This document shows positions 36,982 to 45,877 of a stretch of 64,000 nucleotides of DNA, one piece after another. The translations under genes and the position numbers were made by a program. The DNA is taken from assembly GCF_016937615.1 (NCBI RefSeq), contig NZ_JAFHKI010000034.1, forward strand, positions 18,189 through 82,188, in the 5' to 3' direction. Origin of the DNA: Pseudomonas lactucae (lineage in GTDB: Bacteria > Pseudomonadota > Gammaproteobacteria > Pseudomonadales > Pseudomonadaceae). Each line of letters opens with the position of its first letter. Within the stretch, counting starts at the first letter, position 1. Under the pieces are notes generated by a model that was not told the origin of the DNA, made no database searches, and was given only the letters and a program-made list of their open reading frames with translations.

Positions 36982-37367
36982 GGCAGCAGGCGCTCCCGGT
37001 CATTGGCCAGCTCTTCGAGCGTGGCGTGGAAGGGCGTGGACTCATCGAACACCGCTGCTTTCAAGCGCACGCCGCAGAACGCGGCAGCAAGGGTGTAGAA
37101 CACGCACAGGCAGATGATCCCGGTGAGGCGATAGCCGGTGTCCCAGACCAGGATCATCACCAGCGTCGACAGCCCCACCAGCAACAGCAGGGCAAACACC
37201 AGCGCCAGGCCCGCAAACAACAGCAGGCTGACGGTGCGCGCCTTCTGTTCCTGCAATTCGATGCCAAACAGTTCGACGTGGCTGTGCAGCAAGCCTAGAA
37301 CGGCTGCGCCCAGGCGTCGTGAGGTTGAACTTGTGCCCGTGGACGAGCCGCTTTCGCCGATAGACAT
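36978..37367 (-). CDS. YqjE-type phage-holin-like membrane protein
   Basis: A 129-residue protein with two strong transmembrane segments (about 46-72 and 80-104) and charged ends. It belongs to the YqjE family (holin superfamily III by annotation), a cellular protein and not a phage gene. VELFGIELQEQKARTVSLLL is its conserved lead-in. It is encoded four bases after the DUF883 gene and overlaps the next gene, forming a three-gene operon probably linked to stress and stationary-phase membrane functions. Confidence 0.82.
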   Translation of the reverse strand: MSIGESGSSTGTSSTSRRLGAAVLGLLHSHVELFGIELQEQKARTVSLLLFAGLALVFALLLLVGLSTLVMILVWDTGYRLTGIICLCVFYTLAAAFCGVRLKAAVFDESTPFHATLEELANDRERLLP

Positions 37368-37371
37368 AGTG

Positions 37372-37686
37372 TTAGCGCCTTGTAGCCAGCAGACCGATCA
37401 GAAAGCCCACGCCGGCGGCAATGCCCACTGCCTGCCAAGGGTTGGTCTGCACGTAATCTTCAGTGGCGGTGACCGCCGCCTGGCCGCGCTCGCGCAGGGA
37501 GTCTTCGGTCACTTGCAGGGTTTCACGGGCCTTGAGCAGGCTTTCGTGGATCTTGCTGCGCAATTCGTCGGCCTGATCGCCGGCCAGGATCGCGGTGTCG
37601 TCCAGCAACTTTTCGGTGTCACTGACCAGGGTTCTAAAATCCGCCATCAGTATTTCTTGGGCGGTCTGTGCTGTTTTTCTGGCCAT
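37372..37686 (-). CDS. DUF883 (YqjD/ElaB) family protein
   Basis: A 104-residue protein with a long amphipathic helical body (DFRTLVSDTEKLLDDTAILAGDQADELRSKI region) and a single C-terminal transmembrane anchor (QAVGIAAGVGFLIGLLATRR). E. coli YqjD and ElaB bind ribosomes at the inner membrane in stationary phase; this homologue has the same architecture. First gene of the operon with YqjE- and YqjK-like genes. Confidence 0.88.
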   Translation of the reverse strand: MARKTAQTAQEILMADFRTLVSDTEKLLDDTAILAGDQADELRSKIHESLLKARETLQVTEDSLRERGQAAVTATEDYVQTNPWQAVGIAAGVGFLIGLLATRR

Positions 37687-38031
37687 GGTTATCTCCGTGA
37701 TGGGCTGATCGGTACGTGTGGTTTCGAGTCACCGGCATCGGTGAAGGTTCAGTGCAATTGTCTGGTACAGCTTTTGCTTTGCCTTGGTGCGCGGGCCGCG
37801 AGGCCTGCGCTGAAGCTGGGCGGTAAGGTCTCAAGCCCTCAAAAACCTTACCTTAAATAACTGAAACTCGCGGAAAAAACCTGTCGGCGAAGGCCTTAGA
37901 GGTTGATCGCTGCGCTAAAGCGGTTCACGCCCTCTCCAGAGGGGCGGTGCCGTCGGTGCCAATTTAGTGCGCGCAACCCAGGTTTGAACCGCTTTGGTGC
38001 TTTTTTGCCTAATACAGGCCTGCCAACCTCA
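37687..38031. other. Intergenic region with two inverted repeats and a structured Amt leader
   Basis: This 345-base divergent gap has no gene. GGTAAGGT and ACCTTACC (37822-37829, 37845-37852) form a perfect eight-base inverted repeat. Nearer the transporter, AAAGCGGTTCA (37917-37927) and TGAACCGCTTT (37985-37995) are a perfect 11-base pair enclosing a second hairpin (CCCTCT-CC-AGAGGG) and two GGTGCC copies, followed by a T run. The latter looks like a folded leader of the Amt mRNA or an attenuator. Confidence 0.55.
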
Positions 38032-39240
38032 ATGGAAAATCTGCAAAGCGCGGTGGACACGCTGGTCCACAGCTCTAACACCCTGTTTATCTTGATCGGT
38101 GCGGTCATGGTACTGGCCATGCACGCAGGCTTCGCGTTTCTCGAAGTCGGCACGGTGCGCCAGAAAAACCAGGTCAACGCGCTGTCGAAGATCCTCAGCG
38201 ACTTCGCCATCTCCACGTTGGCCTACTTCTTTATAGGCTATTGGATCTCCTATGGCGTGAGCTTCATGCAACCGGCGGCCGTGATCAGCGCCGACCACGG
38301 TTATGGCTTGGTGAAGTTCTTCTTCCTGCTGACGTTTGCCGCGGCGATCCCGGCGATTATTTCCGGGGGCATTGCCGAACGTGCAAAGTTCGCTCCGCAG
38401 TTGTGTGCCACTGCGTTGATCGTGGCGTTCATCTACCCCTTCTTTGAGGGCATGGTGTGGAACGGCAATTTCGGCGTGCAAGCCTGGTTGCTCGCCACCT
38501 TTGGCGCCAGTTTCCATGACTTCGCCGGTTCCGTGGTGGTGCACGCCATGGGCGGCTGGCTGGCGCTGGCGGCGGTATTGCTGCTGGGCCCGCGTAATGG
38601 ACGCTACCGTGAAGGGCGCCTGGTGGCCTTCGCACCGTCGAGTATTCCGTTCCTGGCGCTGGGCTCGTGGATCCTCATCGTCGGCTGGTTCGGCTTTAAC
38701 GTGATGAGTGCGCAGACCCTGAGCGGCGTCAGTGGCCTGGTGGCGGTCAACTCGCTGATGGCGATGGTCGGCGGCACCGTTGCTGCACTGGTGATCGGTC
38801 GCAATGACCCCGGCTTCCTGCACAACGGCCCGTTGGCCGGGCTGGTGGCAATTTGCGCCGGTTCCGATCTGATGCACCCGGTGGGCGCGCTGATCACCGG
38901 TGTTGTCGCGGGCGGGCTGTTTGTGTGGTGCTTTATCGCCGCTCAGGATCGCTGGAAGATCGACGACGTGCTCGGCGTGTGGCCGCTGCATGGTCTGTGT
39001 GGCGTATGGGGTGGCATCGCCTGCGGCATCTTTGGCCAGACGGCGCTGGGCGGGTTGGGCGGTGTGAGCCTGATCAGCCAGTTGATCGGCACCGGCCTTG
39101 GCGTGGTGGTGGCGTTTGGCGGCGGCCTGCTGGTGTACGGGGCGATCAAGCATGCAAGCGGGCTGCGCCTGAGCCAGGAGCAGGAGTACTACGGTGCGGA
39201 CCTGTCGATCCACAAGATCGGCGCGGTCAGTCAGGATTGA
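38032..39240 (+). CDS. Ammonium transporter (Amt family)
   Basis: A 402-residue inner-membrane ammonium channel with about 11 transmembrane helices. The paired pore histidines are found in FHDFAGSVVVHAMGG and WPLHGLCGVWGG, and MHAGFAFLEVG is the family start motif. It lacks the long cleaved signal of E. coli AmtB and the adjacent glnK gene is missing, so it is a second-type Amt not obviously under GlnK control. The ATG at 38032 is preferred. It has a long structured upstream region and overlaps the convergent antiporter by 14 bases. Confidence 0.92.
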   Translation: MENLQSAVDTLVHSSNTLFILIGAVMVLAMHAGFAFLEVGTVRQKNQVNALSKILSDFAISTLAYFFIGYWISYGVSFMQPAAVISADHGYGLVKFFFLLTFAAAIPAIISGGIAERAKFAPQLCATALIVAFIYPFFEGMVWNGNFGVQAWLLATFGASFHDFAGSVVVHAMGGWLALAAVLLLGPRNGRYREGRLVAFAPSSIPFLALGSWILIVGWFGFNVMSAQTLSGVSGLVAVNSLMAMVGGTVAALVIGRNDPGFLHNGPLAGLVAICAGSDLMHPVGALITGVVAGGLFVWCFIAAQDRWKIDDVLGVWPLHGLCGVWGGIACGIFGQTALGGLGGVSLISQLIGTGLGVVVAFGGGLLVYGAIKHASGLRLSQEQEYYGADLSIHKIGAVSQD

Positions 39241-40957
39241 TCGGCGCCTCGTCTTCGTTGTTGGGGTGCGCGTAAAAACCATGCAGCAAGCTGTAGCGGT
39301 CATGCCGCACTTCAGCGACCCGCGCCTGCACCTGCTGGTCCGGTAACCCCAGCAGAGTCAAGGCGTGGGAGGCAAGCATCAGGCTCGACTCCAACAGCTC
39401 GGGCACCACTTCGCTGGCGCCCGCCGCTTTCAGTTCGGCCAACTGGCTGTCATCGCGCGTGCGCACCAGAATCGGCACCTCGGGGTTGATCCGCCGCGCC
39501 TCCTTCAACACCAGCAGCGCGACGTCGCTGTTGTCCACCGCAATTACCACCAACCGCGCACGCTCAAGGCCGACCGCGCTGAGCAAGGCGCCGCGACGGC
39601 AATCACCGTAATGCACGCTGCTGTCCTCGGTAGCGGCTTCCTGCACTCGTTCCGGGTCGTCATCCAGCGCAATAAACGCCTGTCGCTCGCGACGCAGAAA
39701 ACGCCCGATGGACTGACCGACCCGGCCATACCCGCAGATCACCGCATGGCCCTGCAATTGCGCGTTGAGAGCACTGATGGTTTCCAACTGCACTTGCTGG
39801 TTGGGTTTGCGGTGCAGGCGCAGCGCAATGGCGGGCGCGGCGCGTAACAGCAGCGGGGTCAGCAGCATCGAGCAGAAGGTCGCGGCGAGCAGCAAGCCAT
39901 TGAACTGGTCCGGGATCAGCCGGCTTTGCTGCATTTGCGCCATCAGCGCAAAACAGAACTCCCCGCCTTGGGCCAGGGCCAGGCCGCTGCGCCAGGCGGT
40001 TTCACTGTCGCTGCCGCGCAGCTTGACCAACGCGGCGACCAGGCAGCCCTTGACCAACATCAGTGTGAGGGTCAGGCCGAGGATCAACAGGCCGTGGCTG
40101 AGGAACAGCTGCAGGTCGATGAGCATGCCGATGCTGACGAAAAACAGCCCCAGCAGGATGTCGCGAAACGGTCGGATATCCGCTTCGATCTGGTGACGAT
40201 AATGGCTTTCGCCCAGCAACATGCCGGCCAGAAACGCACCGAGGGCAGGGGAGAGGCCGAGCAAATGGGTCAACCAGGCGGTGAGCAACACGATCACCAG
40301 CGCCAGCAGCACAAACAGCTCGGCCGAATGGGAGGCGGCGACTTCATGAAACAGACGCGGCAATAACCAGCGACTGGCCAGCAGCAAACCCACGAACAGC
40401 ACCACGGTTTTACCCAGGGTCAACGGCAGGGCCCAGTACCAGGCTTGGTCGCTGCTGCCTGCAAACACGGGCACCAGGGTCAACAGCAACACGGCCACCA
40501 CGTCCTGGAACAGCAGCACGCCAATCGCGTTCTGCCCATGGCTGCTGAAGATTTCCCCGAGGCTGGTCAGCTCCTTGCTGACGATCGCCGTGGACGACAA
40601 CGCCAGCCCTGCGCCGAGCAGCAAGGCGATGCCGGGCGCCACGCCCAGGGCCATCAACAAACCGCCAAGCAGCACCGCGCAACCCAGCACTTGCAAACTG
40701 CCCAGGCCAAACACCACACGGCGCAGGGCCAGCATCTTGGTCAGGGAAAACTCCAGGCCCAGGGAGAACAGCAGGAACACCACGCCCAACTCCGCGAGGT
40801 CGGGCAGTTCTTCACTGTCATTCACCCAGTCCAGAGCAGTAGGCCCCACGGCGAGGCCCACACACAGATAGCCGAGCACGGGCGGCAGTTGCAGCCGGCG
40901 AAACAGCGCAATCACCACCAGGGATGAGGCCAGAATGATCAGCAGGTTGGCGAACAC
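39227..40957 (-). CDS. CPA2-family cation:proton antiporter with TrkA-N domain (Kef-like)
   Basis: A 576-residue membrane protein: about 12 transmembrane helices (1-385), then a RCK/TrkA-N nucleotide-binding domain starting GHAVICGYGRVGQSIGRFLR near residue 408. GLALSSTAIVSKEL and ALAQGGEFCFAL are conserved exchanger motifs. Kef-type systems exchange K+ for H+ and are gated by glutathione adducts or nucleotides through the RCK domain. No KefF/KefG partner is adjacent. Gene ends inside the transporter stop region. Confidence 0.88.
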   Translation of the reverse strand: MFANLLIILASSLVVIALFRRLQLPPVLGYLCVGLAVGPTALDWVNDSEELPDLAELGVVFLLFSLGLEFSLTKMLALRRVVFGLGSLQVLGCAVLLGGLLMALGVAPGIALLLGAGLALSSTAIVSKELTSLGEIFSSHGQNAIGVLLFQDVVAVLLLTLVPVFAGSSDQAWYWALPLTLGKTVVLFVGLLLASRWLLPRLFHEVAASHSAELFVLLALVIVLLTAWLTHLLGLSPALGAFLAGMLLGESHYRHQIEADIRPFRDILLGLFFVSIGMLIDLQLFLSHGLLILGLTLTLMLVKGCLVAALVKLRGSDSETAWRSGLALAQGGEFCFALMAQMQQSRLIPDQFNGLLLAATFCSMLLTPLLLRAAPAIALRLHRKPNQQVQLETISALNAQLQGHAVICGYGRVGQSIGRFLRRERQAFIALDDDPERVQEAATEDSSVHYGDCRRGALLSAVGLERARLVVIAVDNSDVALLVLKEARRINPEVPILVRTRDDSQLAELKAAGASEVVPELLESSLMLASHALTLLGLPDQQVQARVAEVRHDRYSLLHGFYAHPNNEDEAPINPD

Positions 40958-41109
40958 GGGCAGCTCCGTTGCAGGGGTGAGCGGACAAAAAGCCGCGAGA
41001 ATCGCTGATTCAGTTATAGGTCATGCTGATCTGGGTCAGTTTTTTTTGTGGGTCACAGCGGGAGGGCGGCTTTAGAATGATCGCTCGTCTCTTGCGAGGT
41101 CCAATTGCC

Positions 41110-41349
41110 ATGCTTCCTGAATGCCAGCTGTTCGGCACCCTGGGTTGCCATTTGTGTGAGATTGCTGAGGCGGTCATCATGCCGTTCGTCGTCGAAGAGG
41201 GGCTGCTCGTTGAGTTGGTGGATATCACCGGCCCCGAAGACCTGACCGAGGCCTACGGCCTGAGAATTCCGGTGTTTCGACGGGTGGACACGGGGGCGGA
41301 ACTGGACTGGCCGTTCGACACTGAACAGGTTGTCGCCTTCCTTCGCTGA
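41110..41349 (+). CDS. Glutaredoxin-family (DUF836) small thiol protein
   Basis: A 79-residue thioredoxin-fold protein: MLPECQLFGTLGCHLCEIAEAV carries the CHLC redox pair, and GLRIPVFRR has the cis-Pro typical of the fold. Similar to the DUF836/YruB-like glutaredoxin family. The ATG at 41110 gives the canonical length; the in-frame ATG at 41077 would add 11 residues. Partner unknown. Confidence 0.8.
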   Translation: MLPECQLFGTLGCHLCEIAEAVIMPFVVEEGLLVELVDITGPEDLTEAYGLRIPVFRRVDTGAELDWPFDTEQVVAFLR

Positions 41350-41423
41350 GGTTTATGCGATGGCGGGTTTCCAAATATTAAGTTACTGTATGTTTGTACA
41401 GCGATTGAATAGAGGGAACGCCC

Positions 41424-41759
41424 GTGGTGAATGTTGAACAACTGAAAAGCAGCGTCAATCGCATGTCCGCCGACGTCGTGCGCGATGCGGTGAACGAGCT
41501 GCGCCTCGATGGTCTGGTCACGGAAGGCAAGACGCCGTTTAACAAAGTGCATTTCAATACCTGCTTTGCCGAGATCGAAGCGTTGTTCCAGCGCGCCGGT
41601 TACCACAAGCAGTTGGACGTGGTGGGTTACCAGGGTTTGCTCTACGCCTTGTACGATCCGGGGCGCTGGGAAGCGGTGGACGTGTTGCGCTGGCTCAAGG
41701 AGTTTACCGAGGCGGCCAGTGCCTCAAAGGTGCTGCGGGCCGAGTTGGCCAAGGCCTGA
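41424..41759 (+). CDS. Conserved hypothetical protein
   Basis: A 111-residue, mostly helical, soluble protein that I cannot assign. It begins with two GTG codons (41424 and 41427). VHFNTCFAEIEALFQRAGY and YQGLLYALYDPGRWEAVDVLRWLKEF are the most conserved-looking blocks. It sits between the glutaredoxin-like and pseudouridine synthase genes on the same strand, and codon use is like its neighbours. Confidence 0.65.
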   Translation: MVNVEQLKSSVNRMSADVVRDAVNELRLDGLVTEGKTPFNKVHFNTCFAEIEALFQRAGYHKQLDVVGYQGLLYALYDPGRWEAVDVLRWLKEFTEAASASKVLRAELAKA

Positions 41760-41833
41760 GATCGGCCCTAGGCCGAATCCCGCTTCGTGCGGGATAATGG
41801 CCGCCGGTTTTTTCCAAGGCTTTGAGCATCGGC

Positions 41834-42724
41834 ATGTCCACTTCCGGTTTTTCCGCATCCCAGCACCAAGCCAGCACCTTGTACTTGCCGCCCGGCCCGT
41901 GGGCGACCGTGCTCGATTGCCTGTGCGCGCACTTCCCGGCGATTGGCCGTGAACAGTGGCTGGACCGCATTGCCCGTGGCCGCGTGCTGGATATCAACGG
42001 CGGCCCGATTCTCCAGGACCTCGCTTACAAAGAGGGCCTGTGTATCTACTACTTCCGTGAAGTACCGAACGAAAAAGAGATCCCCGTGCAGGAAACCATC
42101 CTGTACGCCGACGAGCACCTGGTGGTGGCGGATAAACCGCACTTCCTGCCCGTGACTCCGGCCGGTGAGTACGTCGAGCAAACCTTGCTGCGCCGTCTGA
42201 TCCGCCGCCTGGACAATCCTTCGCTGGTGCCGCTGCATCGCATCGACCGCCACACCGCGGGCCTGGTGCTGTTCTCCGCCAACCCGGCCAGCCGCTCGGC
42301 CTATCAGCAGCTTTTTCCCACACGTCAGATCGACAAATTCTATGAAGCCATCGCCCCGGCCTTGCCTGGGCTGACGTTTCCGTTAGTCCACAAAAGCCGC
42401 TTGGTGGATGGCGAGCCGTTTTTCCGCATGCAGGAAGGCGAGGGTGCCAGCAACACCGAAACGGGCGTGCAAGTGCGAGAGAAAAACGGCGACCTGTGGC
42501 GTTACGGCCTGTTCCCCGTGACCGGCAAGAAGCACCAGCTGCGCGTGCACATGACTGCGCTCGGCGCGAGCATCTGCAACGACCCGTTCTACCCGAACGT
42601 GATCAAGGATGCCGTGGACGACTACGCCAACCCCCTCAAGCTGTTGGCCCAGGGCGTGCGGTTTATCGACCCGGTCAGCGGGCAAGAGCGGCGTTTTCGC
42701 AGTGCCATCACCCTGGACTGGTAA
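41834..42724 (+). CDS. RluA-family RNA pseudouridine synthase
   Basis: A 296-residue pseudouridine synthase. The catalytic motif LHRIDRHTAGLVLF contains the Asp of the RluA/RluD HRxD signature, and FPVTGKKHQLRVHMTALG is the conserved late block. An N-terminal S4-like RNA-binding segment is short or divergent (about 20-75). Target RNA is not visible; candidates are 23S rRNA or tRNA positions. The ATG at 41834 is used; a TTG four codons upstream is possible. Confidence 0.85.
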   Translation: MSTSGFSASQHQASTLYLPPGPWATVLDCLCAHFPAIGREQWLDRIARGRVLDINGGPILQDLAYKEGLCIYYFREVPNEKEIPVQETILYADEHLVVADKPHFLPVTPAGEYVEQTLLRRLIRRLDNPSLVPLHRIDRHTAGLVLFSANPASRSAYQQLFPTRQIDKFYEAIAPALPGLTFPLVHKSRLVDGEPFFRMQEGEGASNTETGVQVREKNGDLWRYGLFPVTGKKHQLRVHMTALGASICNDPFYPNVIKDAVDDYANPLKLLAQGVRFIDPVSGQERRFRSAITLDW

Positions 42725-42738
42725 ATCCCAGATACGAC

Positions 42739-42761
42739 AAGGCCCGCACGAGGCGGGCCTT
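42739..42761. terminator. Hairpin between convergent pseudouridine synthase and lipoprotein genes
   Basis: AAGGCCCGC and GCGGGCCTT form a perfect nine-base stem around a five-base loop with only weak T/A runs. Positioned to serve both convergent genes. Confidence 0.7.
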
Positions 42762-42778
42762 GGGGTAAACGTTAAGCT

Positions 42779-43000
42779 TTACAGATCTTTAACGGTGCGA
42801 ACCTGATCCTTGTTGATACGGGTGCGCTTGCCGTCCAGTTGCTGGAATTCATAGAAACCCGAATCTTCGTCGTATTTGGGGGTGTCGACGGCCTGGATTT
42901 CGCGACCGTCATTCAGGGTGATCACTGTAGGCGAGGCGCAACCGGCGAGGGTAGCGAGGCCCAGTGCAAGCATGAGAGCGGCGATGGTCCGTTGAGTCAT
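42779..43000 (-). CDS. YgdI/YgdR-type small lipoprotein
   Basis: A 73-residue lipoprotein. A signal peptide ends in the lipobox LAGC, with Cys at about residue 21, followed by a small SH3-like domain (VITLNDGREIQAVDTPKYD, GFYEFQQLDGKRTRINKDQV). The YgdI/YgdR family is widespread in gamma-proteobacteria with unknown function. The start at 43000 gives a normal signal; the longer upstream frame does not. It lies next to the molybdenum cofactor genes. Confidence 0.85.
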   Translation of the reverse strand: MTQRTIAALMLALGLATLAGCASPTVITLNDGREIQAVDTPKYDEDSGFYEFQQLDGKRTRINKDQVRTVKDL

Positions 43001-43080
43001 GGGTCTTGTCTCCGAGAGAATACTTTTTAAATGCTGACCTTGTGACGCATGACACGCCGACAAAGTTCCTTGTACGACGT

Positions 43081-43683
43081 TCATTCTGACACGCCGGACC
43101 TCTGGTGCAACAGTTGCGGTGTATTCAGGTTGGCCAGGCGCGGGTCATCCGCCGGGCATTCCAGGCCGATGCCGCCCAGTTGCAGGAAGAGTTTGCGCGG
43201 GCTGCGCTCACCGGCGTGCCAGGCCTGTTCTATCTCGGCTTGCAGGTAGGTCGGGATGATGCAGATCAACGGTTCCCAGAAATCACCGTGACGCACCATG
43301 ACGGGCCACAGCGGATTGTGTTGCGCGGTGTCGCGCAGGGCGTTCAGCAATTGAACGTCGAGGGCCGGCACATCACACGGCAATACCAGCAGGTGCGGAT
43401 GGCGCGCCGCCGCCAGGCCGGCGCGGATGCCGGCGAGCGGGCCGGGGAAGTCCGGGCTGTCGTCGCTCACCAGTTGGTCGGCGTAGGGCGCGTAGCGGTC
43501 GTGGTTGCGGTTGCACGAGATGATCAGGTCGTCCGTCAGCGGTCGGGTCAGGCGCTGTAGATGGGCGATCAGCGGTTGGCCGCGCCACTGCAGCAGGCCC
43601 TTATCCTCGCCGCCCATGCGTTGGCCGCGGCCACCGGCCAATAGCAGAATCGAACAAGGCTGGAGCGAAGATTCAAGAGGCAT
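43081..43683 (-). CDS. mobA: Molybdenum cofactor guanylyltransferase MobA
   Basis: A 200-residue enzyme that transfers GMP from GTP to molybdopterin to form the dinucleotide cofactor used by DMSO-reductase-type enzymes. [20 protein letters not shown] (residues 12-31) is the nucleotide-binding signature with the conserved Lys, and [12 protein letters not shown] and [11 protein letters not shown] follow the family order. The ATG at 43683 gives the expected start. It is divergent from moaB, separated by 76 bases. Confidence 0.93.
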   Translation of the reverse strand: MPLESSLQPCSILLLAGGRGQRMGGEDKGLLQWRGQPLIAHLQRLTRPLTDDLIISCNRNHDRYAPYADQLVSDDSPDFPGPLAGIRAGLAAARHPHLLVLPCDVPALDVQLLNALRDTAQHNPLWPVMVRHGDFWEPLICIIPTYLQAEIEQAWHAGERSPRKLFLQLGGIGLECPADDPRLANLNTPQLLHQRSGVSE

Positions 43684-43759
43684 GGCGGTTCCGCGGCGGC
43701 AGGCAAATGGGGGCCTGTGATATAACACCGGGCTGTTCCTTCGACAACCGGACCGTGCC

Positions 43760-44298
43760 ATGAAAGCCAAGGCAGATGCGCCCTTCGTACCCCTGAATAT
43801 CGCTGTATTGACCGTCAGCGACACCCGCACCCTGGACACCGACACCTCGGGCCAGGTCTTCGTCGACCGCCTGAGCGCCGCCGGCCACCACCTGGCCGAG
43901 CGCGTGCTGCTCAAGGACGACCTCTATAAAATCCGCGCCCAGGTCGCCCACTGGATTGCCGAAGACGTGGTGCAGGTGGTGCTGATCACCGGCGGCACCG
44001 GCTTCACCGGCCGCGACAGCACCCCCGAAGCCGTGAGCTGCCTGCTGGACAAACAGGTCGATGGCTTTGGCGAACTGTTCCGCCAGATATCCGTGGCCGA
44101 TATCGGCACCTCCACCGTGCAATCCCGTGCCCTGGCCGGCTTGGCCAACGGTACGCTGGTGTGCTGCCTGCCGGGCTCCACCAATGCGGTGCGCACGGTT
44201 GGGACGGCATTCTTGCCGAGCAACTGGATAACCGGCATCGCCCGTGCAACTTCGTGCCGCATCTGAAACAGGCCGAACCCTGTGAATCCCGTGGGTAA
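43760..44298 (+). CDS. moaB: Molybdenum cofactor biosynthesis protein MoaB (frameshifted near C-terminus)
   Basis: A MogA/MoaB-fold protein that adenylylates molybdopterin or helps bind it. [34 protein letters not shown] and [12 protein letters not shown] are the MPT-binding blocks. As read, the frame continues to 44266 with an unrelated tail after NAVRT. One base added near 44209 gives the conserved [22 protein letters not shown] end and a stop at 44298, 179 residues in all. It then overlaps moeA by 17 bases, supporting a coupled moaB-moeA unit. Read error is more likely than mutation. Confidence 0.9.
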
Positions 44299-45508
44299 GC
44301 CCGGCAAGACCGGCGCCTTGATGCCGGTGGAAGCCGCCCTGCGGCAACTGCTGGCGTTGGCCGAAGCCGCGCCGATCCGCGAGCAGCACGCCGTGCCCCT
44401 GGCTGAGTGTGATGGCCGGGTATTGGCGCAGGATCTGGTTTCCACCCTCGATCTGCCGCCGTGGCCCAACAGTGCCATGGACGGTTACGCCGTGCGCCTG
44501 GCGGATTGGGCCGGCGAGCCGCTGGTGGTCAGCCAGTGCATCTTCGCTGGCCAGGCGCCACAGTCCTTGGCCGCCGGCACCTGTGCGCGCATCTTCACCG
44601 GTGCGCCGGTGCCTGAGGGGGCCGACTGCGTGGAAATGCAGGAAAACGCCGTGGTTAACGCCGACAAACGCGTAAGTTTTACCGAGCCCCTGCATCTCAA
44701 TCAGAACATCCGCCCTCAGGGCCAGGAAACCACCGTCGGCGAACACGTGTTGTCGGCCGGTACGCGCCTGGGCCCGATCGAACTGGGCCTGGCCGCCTCC
44801 CTGGGCCGCGACCGCCTCGACGTGGTGCGCCGCGTCCGCGTCGCGGTGCTGTCCACCGGTGACGAGTTGATCGAACCGGGCTTGCCGCTGGGCCCGGGGC
44901 AGATCTACAACAGCAACCGCCGCGTGCTGTGCTCATGGCTGGCGCGTACGGGCTGCGAAGTGGTCGACGCCGGGATCCTGCCGGATGACCTGGAACAGAC
45001 CCGTGAGCGATTGGCGAGCCTGGGCAGCGTCGATCTGATCCTGTCCACCGGCGGTGTGTCGGTGGGCGAAGCGGATTTCCTCGGTATCGCCCTGCGCGAA
45101 GAGGGCGAGCTGGCGCTGTGGAAGCTTGCGATCAAACCGGGCAAGCCGCTGACCGTCGGCCATTTCCGTGGCGTGCCGGTGATCGGCCTGCCCGGTAATC
45201 CGGCCTCGACCCTGGTGACGTTTGCGCTGTTGGCCCGGCCCTACATCCTGCGGCGTCAAGGCGTGACTGATGTGGAGCCACTGCGCTTCGAAGTGCCGGT
45301 GGGTTTCGAGTGGCCAAAACCGGGCAATCGCCGTGAATATTTACGCGGGCGCATCGAGCAGGGCCGGGCGATCATCTATCGCAACCAAAGCTCCGGCGTG
45401 CTGCGCAGCGCGGCGTGGGCCGAGGGGTTTGTGGAGGTGGTGGAAGGGACGACCTTGTCGGTGGGTGATCGAGTCAATTTCATCCCGCTGAGCGAAGTCT
45501 TGAATTGA
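44282..45508 (+). CDS. moeA: Molybdopterin molybdenumtransferase MoeA
   Basis: A 408-residue MoeA, which inserts molybdate into adenylylated molybdopterin. NSAMDGYAVRLADW, IFTGAPVPEGADCVEMQE, LSTGGVSVGEADFL and GLPGNPASTLVTF are the standard family blocks. GTG start at 44282 lies within the restored end of moaB. The product acts directly after MoaB/MogA. A lone REP element follows. Confidence 0.95.
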   Translation: MNPVGKPGKTGALMPVEAALRQLLALAEAAPIREQHAVPLAECDGRVLAQDLVSTLDLPPWPNSAMDGYAVRLADWAGEPLVVSQCIFAGQAPQSLAAGTCARIFTGAPVPEGADCVEMQENAVVNADKRVSFTEPLHLNQNIRPQGQETTVGEHVLSAGTRLGPIELGLAASLGRDRLDVVRRVRVAVLSTGDELIEPGLPLGPGQIYNSNRRVLCSWLARTGCEVVDAGILPDDLEQTRERLASLGSVDLILSTGGVSVGEADFLGIALREEGELALWKLAIKPGKPLTVGHFRGVPVIGLPGNPASTLVTFALLARPYILRRQGVTDVEPLRFEVPVGFEWPKPGNRREYLRGRIEQGRAIIYRNQSSGVLRSAAWAEGFVEVVEGTTLSVGDRVNFIPLSEVLN

Positions 45509-45520
45509 CCCCCCAATCCA

Positions 45521-45544
45521 AAGTGGGAGGTGGCTTGCCTGTGG
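45521..45544. repeat. Diverged single REP
   Basis: AAGTGGGAGGTGGCTTGCCT is a degenerate copy of the REP core without an obvious partner, located between moeA and the FlhB-like gene. Confidence 0.6.
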
Positions 45545-45548
45545 CTAT

Positions 45549-45877
45549 TCAATAATCGTCGCCACGCTCGGTCACATCCCGCTCCACCGGCCCCGCATCC
45601 GGGTCATACCCCACCGGGAACTTGCCCTTCAGCGTCCAGGCAAACGCGATGATTTCGGCAATCGTGCGGTACAGCTCCTCGGGAATGCTGGCGCCCAGCT
45701 CCATGCGCGCCAGCAGCTTTACCAGCTCGGCGTTTTCATAGATCGGCACTTCATTTTCCCGCGCCAGCTTGAGGATCGCTTCGGCCAGGGCATCGTCGCC
45801 TTGGCCGTGAGGGTTGGCGCCTGTTGGCCGTCGTACTTGAGGGCAATCGCCTGGCGTGATGATTCGGTGTTCTTCAT
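45549..45877 (-). pseudogene. FlhB-like C-terminal domain protein (frameshifted)
   Basis: A small protein equivalent to the cytoplasmic domain of the flagellar export switch FlhB (EscU/YscU family) without its membrane part. LAEAILKLARENEVPIYENAELVKLLARMELGASIPEELY is diagnostic. As read, the N-terminal and main frames are separated near 45800; adding one base gives MKNTESSRQAIALKYDGQQA and then TLTAKGDDALAEA, 109 residues in all. The start ATG at 45877 overlaps the FliK-like stop (ATGA), so the two are translationally coupled. Likely intact in the organism. Confidence 0.82.

Noticed and set aside
36978..37367. Holin-like protein as a sign of prophage.
   Set aside because: It is the cellular YqjE family within a YqjD-YqjE operon; no other phage genes occur.
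37994..38008. TTGGTGCTTTTTTGC before the Amt gene as a sigma-54 promoter.
   Set aside because: The GG and GC pairs are nine bases apart rather than ten, and no clear NtrC sites are seen; kept only as part of the structured leader.
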